DNA from: Mageeibacillus sp.
GTDB taxonomy: Bacteria > Bacillota > Clostridia > Saccharofermentanales > Saccharofermentanaceae
Reading direction: 5' to 3'
Assembly (NCBI GenBank): GCA_022484595.1
Contig: JAKVLB010000001.1
Coordinates: 1 to 64,000, forward strand
Length of the DNA stretch: 64,000 nt
Shown here: positions 59,101 through 64,000 of the stretch, piece by piece
How the letters are laid out: each line of letters starts with the position of its first letter
How positions within the stretch are numbered: the stretch's first letter is position 1
Made by a program: the position numbers and the translations under genes
The notes under the pieces: generated by a model
The model's database searches: none
Told to the model about the DNA's origin: nothing
What the model saw: only the letters and a program-made list of their open reading frames with translations

Positions 59101-60119
59101 TCAGACAGTCCCTCCGGATTCATTGACTGCCACTTCCAGCAGGAAGTGCACATATCGTCAATATTATATCTGGCTTTGAATCCGAGCAGTCTGTATGCCT
59201 TGTCTGTGGAAGCGTAGCAGACCGCGATGTCGCCCGGACGTCTCGGACCGAACACGTGTTTTATCTCATGACCGCAGGCCTTCTCAAATGCGGCTACGGC
59301 TTCCTTTACTGAAGTGCCTTTGCCTGTACCGATATTAAAAACAGAGACGCAATCATCGGTTTTGTCAAGATAATCTATTGCCTTGACGTGACCGTCAGCC
59401 AAATCCACTACATGTATGTAATCTCTGAGGCATGTTCCGTCCGGCGTGTCATAATCATCGCCGAAAACAGTCAGGCAATCGAGCGTGCCCCCTGCAACCT
59501 TGGAAATATACGGAAACAGATTGTTCGGTATACCTCTTGGGTCTTCACCTATCAGCCCGCTCTCGTGAGCGCCAACAGGATTAAAATATCTCAGCAGGCA
59601 TATCTTCATCTCAGGATTGGCTTTGGCAAAATCCTTGAGCACCTGCTCAAGCATCCATTTTGTCCATCCGTAAGGATTGGTACATACACCGAGCGGAGAT
59701 TCTTCTGTAAAAGGAACATCCTCGCTCATGCCGTAAACCGTAGCGGATGAACTGAATACAAGCTTCCTTACGTCAAACTCCTTCATGAGCCTTGCCACTG
59801 TTATCATGCTGACGATGTTGTTCTGATAATAATCCAGCGGAATCTTCACGGACTCGCCTACTGCCTTAAGCCCTGCGAAATGTATGACACTGTCAATGCT
59901 GTTCTCTTCGAAAATACGTCTCATTGCAGCCTCATCGCAACAATCAGCTTTATAAAACTTAAATCTCTTCCCGGTTATCTTCTCGAGTCTGTTCTGAACT
60001 TCCATTTTGCTGTTTATAAGATTATCGGCAATAATCACATCATAACCATTCTCAGAAAGTGATATGACAGTGTGTGAACCGATGTAGCCGTTTCCGCCTG
60101 TAACAAGAACTGTAGCCAT
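59097..60119 (-). CDS. galE: UDP-glucose 4-epimerase
   Basis: Interconverts UDP-glucose and UDP-galactose for galactose use or wall polymers. 340 residues, the standard short-chain dehydrogenase-type length. The NAD site VTGGNGYIGSHT (5-16), the catalytic serine region FSSSATVYG (about 122-130) and the YxxxK pair in NPYGWTKWM (about 147-155) are intact. GAGAGAGG precedes ATG 60119. First gene of a two-gene operon with the LCP ligase. Confidence 0.95.
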   Translation of the reverse strand: MATVLVTGGNGYIGSHTVISLSENGYDVIIADNLINSKMEVQNRLEKITGKRFKFYKADCCDEAAMRRIFEENSIDSVIHFAGLKAVGESVKIPLDYYQNNIVSMITVARLMKEFDVRKLVFSSSATVYGMSEDVPFTEESPLGVCTNPYGWTKWMLEQVLKDFAKANPEMKICLLRYFNPVGAHESGLIGEDPRGIPNNLFPYISKVAGGTLDCLTVFGDDYDTPDGTCLRDYIHVVDLADGHVKAIDYLDKTDDCVSVFNIGTGKGTSVKEAVAAFEKACGHEIKHVFGPRRPGDIAVCYASTDKAYRLLGFKARYNIDDMCTSCWKWQSMNPEGLSD

Positions 60120-60154
60120 TATTTAATACCTCTCTCATATTTTGTGTTAATTAA

Positions 60155-60182
60155 ATCATAGTTCAATTACAAATGAAATCAA
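60155..60182 (-). promoter_or_regulatory. Possible galE promoter
   Basis: On the minus strand TTGATT (60177-60182), 16 bases, TATGAT (60155-60160), 36 bases before the galE start. The divergent response-regulator promoter must lie in the remaining 85 bases, where TACAAT at about 60232-60237 is the best -10. Confidence 0.35.
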
Positions 60183-60267
60183 TTCCTCACAATTACACCA
60201 ATTTTTTGTATTAAAAGGAAGATTTTCAGATACAATTAATACATCAATACAGGTAAGGTGACAGTCG

Positions 60268-61005
60268 ATGGATAAACTAATCTACATAGCTGACGATGAC
60301 AACAATATACGTAACCTTCTGAAGTCTTTTCTTGAACGCGAGAACTTCAATGTAGTAGGGTTCACAACAGGTGATGATCTGTATGACAGATTCAAGGATT
60401 CACCGTGCGATCTTATTATTCTTGATGTTATGATGCCCGGACACGACGGTTTTTTTATATTGAGAGAGATTCGCAAGTCCTCTAATGTGCCGATCATAAT
60501 GCTGACTGCCAAAGACAGCGATTCCGACTATATTCAGGGACTGAACTCCGGAAGCGACGATTACTTTACCAAACCGTTCTCACCGGTAAAGCTGGTAACG
60601 AAGGTCAAGTCTGTCCTGAAACGGCAGGAAGAGATTGCCGGCAAATCAAATGAATCGGCAAATACAAATGAGGAAGAACTTGTTTTCGCCGATATAGTGA
60701 TTAACAGAAAAACAAAGGAAGCCACAATGAGCGGCAGACCTTTTCCCCTTACGCCTAATGAGTATTCACTTCTTACATACCTTATTCACAATCAGGACAG
60801 AGCGGTCTCAAGAGCTGAACTGCTCGATAAAATCTGGGGTTATGAGACTCAGGTCGAGACCAGGGTCGCGGATGATACAGTTAAGCGTCTTCGCAAGAAG
60901 ATTCAGTCTTCTCAGGCAAAGATTACAACAGTATGGGGATATGGCTTCAGACTTATAAACCGAATGTTTGCCGGCGACAATGACGATGAACAGGAAGATG
61001 ATTGA
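60268..61005 (+). CDS. OmpR-family response regulator
   Basis: 245 residues. The receiver domain (about 1-115) has the acidic pair DDD (9-11), phospho-acceptor Asp 53 in ILDVMMPG, the conserved Thr in MLTAKDSDSD and Lys in FTKPFSP. A linker leads to a winged-helix DNA-binding domain (about 140-235) with LTPNEYSLLTYLIHN, RAELLDKIWGYE and a VKRLRKKIQ recognition helix. The gene overlaps the sensor kinase by one base. The regulon is unknown. The divergent neighbours galE and the LCP ligase suggest a cell-envelope signal, which is inference only. Confidence 0.95.
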   Translation: MDKLIYIADDDNNIRNLLKSFLERENFNVVGFTTGDDLYDRFKDSPCDLIILDVMMPGHDGFFILREIRKSSNVPIIMLTAKDSDSDYIQGLNSGSDDYFTKPFSPVKLVTKVKSVLKRQEEIAGKSNESANTNEEELVFADIVINRKTKEATMSGRPFPLTPNEYSLLTYLIHNQDRAVSRAELLDKIWGYETQVETRVADDTVKRLRKKIQSSQAKITTVWGYGFRLINRMFAGDNDDEQEDD

Positions 61006-62576
61006 TGCTTATGACAGAACGGACAGGCAACAGGACAAGGCCCTTGAGAAACAAAGCGGCGATTAGAATACCTATTTCTCTTCACTTCTATTCATCGCTG
61101 ATTCTGGTCATTCTGCTGGTTGTTCTTACGATTAATTTCTATATTCAGTCCATTGTTCAGAATTATATAGCTAACGAATGTGAATCAAGGCTTGAGAACG
61201 CTGTCACTTCATGTCAGACATTTGCGCAGGCTTTTCGTTCGCAGATAGATGACACCTCAGGCATGTCAAGTGAAGATATAAGGACATATCTGCTGAATTC
61301 CATAGTGTCGGCGGCCAATCTTTCAAATCAGGCAAATATCTCACTTTATACGCTTGACGACAAAGAAGCAGAAGATTTTACTCTGCTGTGGCCTACCTCG
61401 GATTATTCTGTTTCATATGTCAACACAACGAACAAGGTAATAGAGAACGTCATCAAAGAGAAGGGATACGAGAACTTAAATACCACTCAGACTACAGTTC
61501 TCGACAATAATCTGATTTACTATCGCACAATAGGAGTCGAATACAGCCCAAATGAGAATGTTGTAAGCGATGTGCCAAATTACTACCTCCTAATATATGT
61601 GAATTCCAACACATACTATTCGTTTATGGCCGAGATAACCATGGCACTCATACAGGCAACCCTGCTGTCCTTGATAATTGCCGGCTTTATGAGTATAGGC
61701 ATGACCTATCCGCTGCTATTTTCGACGCGTAAATTATCCAAATTTGCCGGAAGAATCGCCAAAGGTGATTTTACGCCGATTAAAGGTCATATCGTGAGCA
61801 AAGAGTTGTCTGAACTTGGTGACGTAATGAATCAGATGGCATATAAGCTTGATGAATCAGATATTGAACAGAAGACTTTTTTCCAGAACGCCTCTCACGA
61901 ACTCAGAACGCCGCTGATGTCAATACAGGGCTATGCAGAAGGCATCAAGTGCGGAGTTTTTGAGGACAAGGAATCAAAAGAGAATGCTGTTGATGTTATC
62001 ATCGCAGAAACTCAGAGACTTTCAAATCTTGTCGAGAATCTTCTTTCAATATCTAAGATGGATATGTCCAAGAGCGGCAATTACGAAGTCAAAAAGCAGA
62101 ACATCGACGTGGAGAAGCTGTGTGAAACCGTCATAGACAGAGTAAGAGGAAATTTCATACACGAAGACAAAGCGATAATTAACGATATCAGAGTACAAAG
62201 CGTTTACATATTCGCCAATGAAAGCGATATACTGCGCTGCTTTGAGAATATTTTTTCAAACTGCCTGCGTTACTGCAAAACCTCTGTCACCTTAAGCTGT
62301 GTTACCGATGAAGAATCCAGGAACGTAATTTTCTCCATCTCTGATGACGGCGCCGGGATATCAGAAGAAGTCAGTGAACACCTTTTCGAACGTTTCACCA
62401 AGGGTTCGGACGGCAAACACGGAATCGGTCTTGCGCTGGCCAAGGCAATCGTCGAAGAGCATAACGGTACAATCAAAGGTTACAACAGGCCCGAAGGCGG
62501 AGCACGCTTTGATATCACTCTGCCTACAGTTACATGCAAACAGCAGATTACCAAGATTAACAACGATAGAAATTAA
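61005..62576 (+). CDS. Membrane sensor histidine kinase
   Basis: 523 residues from ATG 61005, overlapping the regulator stop by one base with AGGAAG upstream. Two transmembrane helices (about 26-48 and 214-240) enclose an outside sensor domain of about 165 residues. HAMP-like linker, then the H-box ASHELRTPLMSIQGY with His about 298. The N-box reads NIFSNCLRYCK, and the G-boxes are SDDGAGI and GIGLALAKAIVEEHNG. Architecture is of the VanS/ResE-like class. The signal is unknown. Confidence 0.93.
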   Translation: MLMTERTGNRTRPLRNKAAIRIPISLHFYSSLILVILLVVLTINFYIQSIVQNYIANECESRLENAVTSCQTFAQAFRSQIDDTSGMSSEDIRTYLLNSIVSAANLSNQANISLYTLDDKEAEDFTLLWPTSDYSVSYVNTTNKVIENVIKEKGYENLNTTQTTVLDNNLIYYRTIGVEYSPNENVVSDVPNYYLLIYVNSNTYYSFMAEITMALIQATLLSLIIAGFMSIGMTYPLLFSTRKLSKFAGRIAKGDFTPIKGHIVSKELSELGDVMNQMAYKLDESDIEQKTFFQNASHELRTPLMSIQGYAEGIKCGVFEDKESKENAVDVIIAETQRLSNLVENLLSISKMDMSKSGNYEVKKQNIDVEKLCETVIDRVRGNFIHEDKAIINDIRVQSVYIFANESDILRCFENIFSNCLRYCKTSVTLSCVTDEESRNVIFSISDDGAGISEEVSEHLFERFTKGSDGKHGIGLALAKAIVEEHNGTIKGYNRPEGGARFDITLPTVTCKQQITKINNDRN

Positions 62577-62591
62577 AACATACCTTTGCGC

Positions 62592-62626
62592 AAAAAAAAA
62601 GGCTGACAGCAATATTGCTGCCAGCC
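62592..62626 (-). terminator. Rho-independent terminator of pnp
   Basis: GGCTG-A-CAGCAATATTGCTG-C-CAGCC (62601-62626) is a long near-perfect stem. On the minus strand nine T follow (A-run 62592-62600). It lies 30 bases after the pnp stop and may also serve the convergent kinase gene. Confidence 0.88.
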
Positions 62627-62656
62627 CTTGTTCATTTAATAGCAGGAAAGCGAAAA

Positions 62657-64000
62657 TCAGAATTCTCTTCTTCTTCCTTTGCCTTCTTCACCCTGCTGTG
62701 TAGGCATATCGCCTGCACTTGCGGTATCTTCGTTGTTATATCTGCGAGGCGCTCTGTCAGGTCTTCCGCCGTCACGACGTCCGCCGCCGAAACCGCCTTC
62801 ACGTCTGCCACCGTTATAACTTCCGCGGCGCTCACGATCAGGTCTCATCTCACGCCTTCTGGGTTCCTCTTCGACGTAACCATCAGGCTTCGGAAGACAA
62901 TCTCTTATAGACAGATTAAGTCTTCCCTGTGAATCAATCTCGATGAGCTTGACATGAACCTTATCGCCTTCATGGAGAACATCTTCAACCTTCTCGACTC
63001 TGTTCCACGCCATCTTTGAAATGTGTACAAGACCTTCCTTTCCGGGCAGGAACTCGACAAATGCACCGAAATCCATAAGTCTTGTAACAGTACCATCGTA
63101 CTCAGTTCCTACTTCAGGATCTGACACGATACCGTTAATAATCATCTTTGCCTTTTCAGCTGCTTCAAGATTAGCGGTTGAAATAAATACCGTACCGTCT
63201 TCATTGATGTTGATGTTAGCTCCGGTGTCAGCAATAATCTTGTTGATTACCTTTCCGCCGGAACCGATCACGTCGCGAATCTTGTCAACAGGAACCTTGA
63301 CTGTGATTATTCTCGGAGCATACTCGTTAAGCTCTTTTCTTGGAGCAGGAATGCATGGAAGAATAACGTCATTGATAATCTGGAGTCTGCCCTTATGTGT
63401 CATTGCAAAAGCTTCACGGATTATGTCGAGTGAGAGTCCTTCAACCTTTATATCAACCTGAATTGATGTGATACCTTCAGTTGTACCCGCAACCTTGAAA
63501 TCCATATCACCGAAGAAGTCTTCAATGCCCTGAATATCCATGAATACGAGGAAATCACTGTCATTGTCTTCATTAACGATGAGTCCGGATGATATACCTG
63601 CTACAGGTCTCTTGATCGGAACTCCGGCTGCCATAAGTGACAATGTGGATGCGCATACAGAACCTTGCGAAGTAGAACCGTTTGACATAGCAATCTCGGA
63701 AACAGTTCTTATTGCATACGGGAATTCTTCTTCAGACGGAAGTACCGGTATGAGTGACCTCTCAGCAAGAGCACCGTGGCCAATCTCTCTTCTTCCAGGA
63801 CTTCTCGAAGGCTTTGCCTCGCCTGTTGAATAACCCGGGAAATTATAATGATGAATATATCTCTTGTAATCCTGCTCATCGAGACCTTCAAGCTTCTGAG
63901 CTTCAGCCAGAGGAGCAAGAGTGCAGATATTCATAACCTGCGTCTGACCTCTCTGGAACAGTGATGAGCCGTGAACTCTTGGAACAATGTCAACAGCACA
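62657..64000 (-). CDS. pnp: Polyribonucleotide nucleotidyltransferase (PNPase), partial at window edge
   Basis: Phosphorolytic 3'-to-5' exoribonuclease. The frame is open to the window end, so the N-terminal core domain is missing, and about 447 C-terminal residues remain. They contain the second RNase PH domain with HGSSLFQRGQTQV at the edge and YNFPGYSTGE, RREIGHGALAE and SNGSTSQGSVCA further on. Next come a KH domain (KIRDVIGSGGKVINKI) and an S1 domain (GTVTRLMDFGAFVEFLPGKEGLVH). After S1 comes an unusual tail of about 65 residues rich in Arg and Gly (GGFGGGRRDGG and similar), longer than in most PNPases. Such tails often bind RNA. Confidence 0.96.
   Translation of the reverse strand, partial: CAVDIVPRVHGSSLFQRGQTQVMNICTLAPLAEAQKLEGLDEQDYKRYIHHYNFPGYSTGEAKPSRSPGRREIGHGALAERSLIPVLPSEEEFPYAIRTVSEIAMSNGSTSQGSVCASTLSLMAAGVPIKRPVAGISSGLIVNEDNDSDFLVFMDIQGIEDFFGDMDFKVAGTTEGITSIQVDIKVEGLSLDIIREAFAMTHKGRLQIINDVILPCIPAPRKELNEYAPRIITVKVPVDKIRDVIGSGGKVINKIIADTGANININEDGTVFISTANLEAAEKAKMIINGIVSDPEVGTEYDGTVTRLMDFGAFVEFLPGKEGLVHISKMAWNRVEKVEDVLHEGDKVHVKLIEIDSQGRLNLSIRDCLPKPDGYVEEEPRRREMRPDRERRGSYNGGRREGGFGGGRRDGGRPDRAPRRYNNEDTASAGDMPTQQGEEGKGRRREF

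Overview
This 64 kb window is chromosomal DNA of a moderate-GC Firmicute, most likely an uncultured or gut member of the Clostridia (Oscillospiraceae/Ruminococcaceae-like). Signs are a pyrR-first pyrimidine operon, a perfect CIRCE operator before groES-groEL, an LCP cell-wall ligase, VanZ-like and ZapA/U32 neighbours, the ACT/PFL-family pair, clostridial proteins of unknown function (DUF5711- and DUF6106-like), and TTGACA/TATAAT-type promoters. The taxonomic placement is inference from gene content only.

Layout. 1-6.45 kb: a type I restriction-modification island (partial HTH regulator, hsdR, hsdM, hsdS and an unrecognised fourth gene) closed by a terminator. 6.5-9.8 kb (minus): ATP-dependent PEP carboxykinase, an acyltransferase-3 membrane protein and tRNA-Leu(CAA). 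9.85-17.97 kb (plus): pyrimidine operon pyrR-B-C-F-K-D-E with a PyrR-type leader and a coupled acyl-CoA synthetase, ending at a terminator that also carries the next gene's ribosome site. 18-22 kb (plus): tldD-tldE and a sulfhydrylase (metY). 22.1-24.9 kb (minus): argG-argH with candidate ArgR boxes. 25-35.8 kb (plus): class IV aminotransferase, htpG, purL, rsmA, zapA, U32 peptidase/hydroxylase and dut, nearly all touching or overlapping. 35.85-36.67 kb: a decayed stretch with an FtsX-like permease remnant. 36.67-40.7 kb (plus): CorA-like transporter, an alpha/beta-hydrolase fold protein without its triad, tsaD, smpB, vanZ-like. 40.9-54.1 kb (minus): one long run with a Gld-type ABC system (ATPase, permease, GldG-like), DUF4340 and DUF5711 proteins, CYTH protein, two flavoproteins, ACT and PFL proteins, a membrane protein and a GH13 enzyme. 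54.2-60.1 kb (minus): acyl-ACP thioesterase, membrane protein, groEL-groES, LCP ligase, galE. 60.27-62.58 kb (plus): two-component system. 62.6-64 kb (minus): 3' part of pnp.

How the genes work together. The seven pyr genes cover pyrimidine sensing plus aspartate-to-UMP synthesis except carbamoyl-phosphate synthetase. argG-argH make the last two steps of arginine synthesis. PurL serves purine synthesis, Dut controls dUTP, and RsmA, U32, TsaD, SmpB and PNPase serve ribosome, tRNA and mRNA upkeep. Most of the window is ordinary core genome. The parts least explained by known biology are the fourth gene of the RM island, the Gld-type ABC cluster with two companion single-pass proteins, the divergent orotate phosphoribosyltransferase, and the triad-less hydrolase. 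No CRISPR array, complete transposon or prophage was seen.
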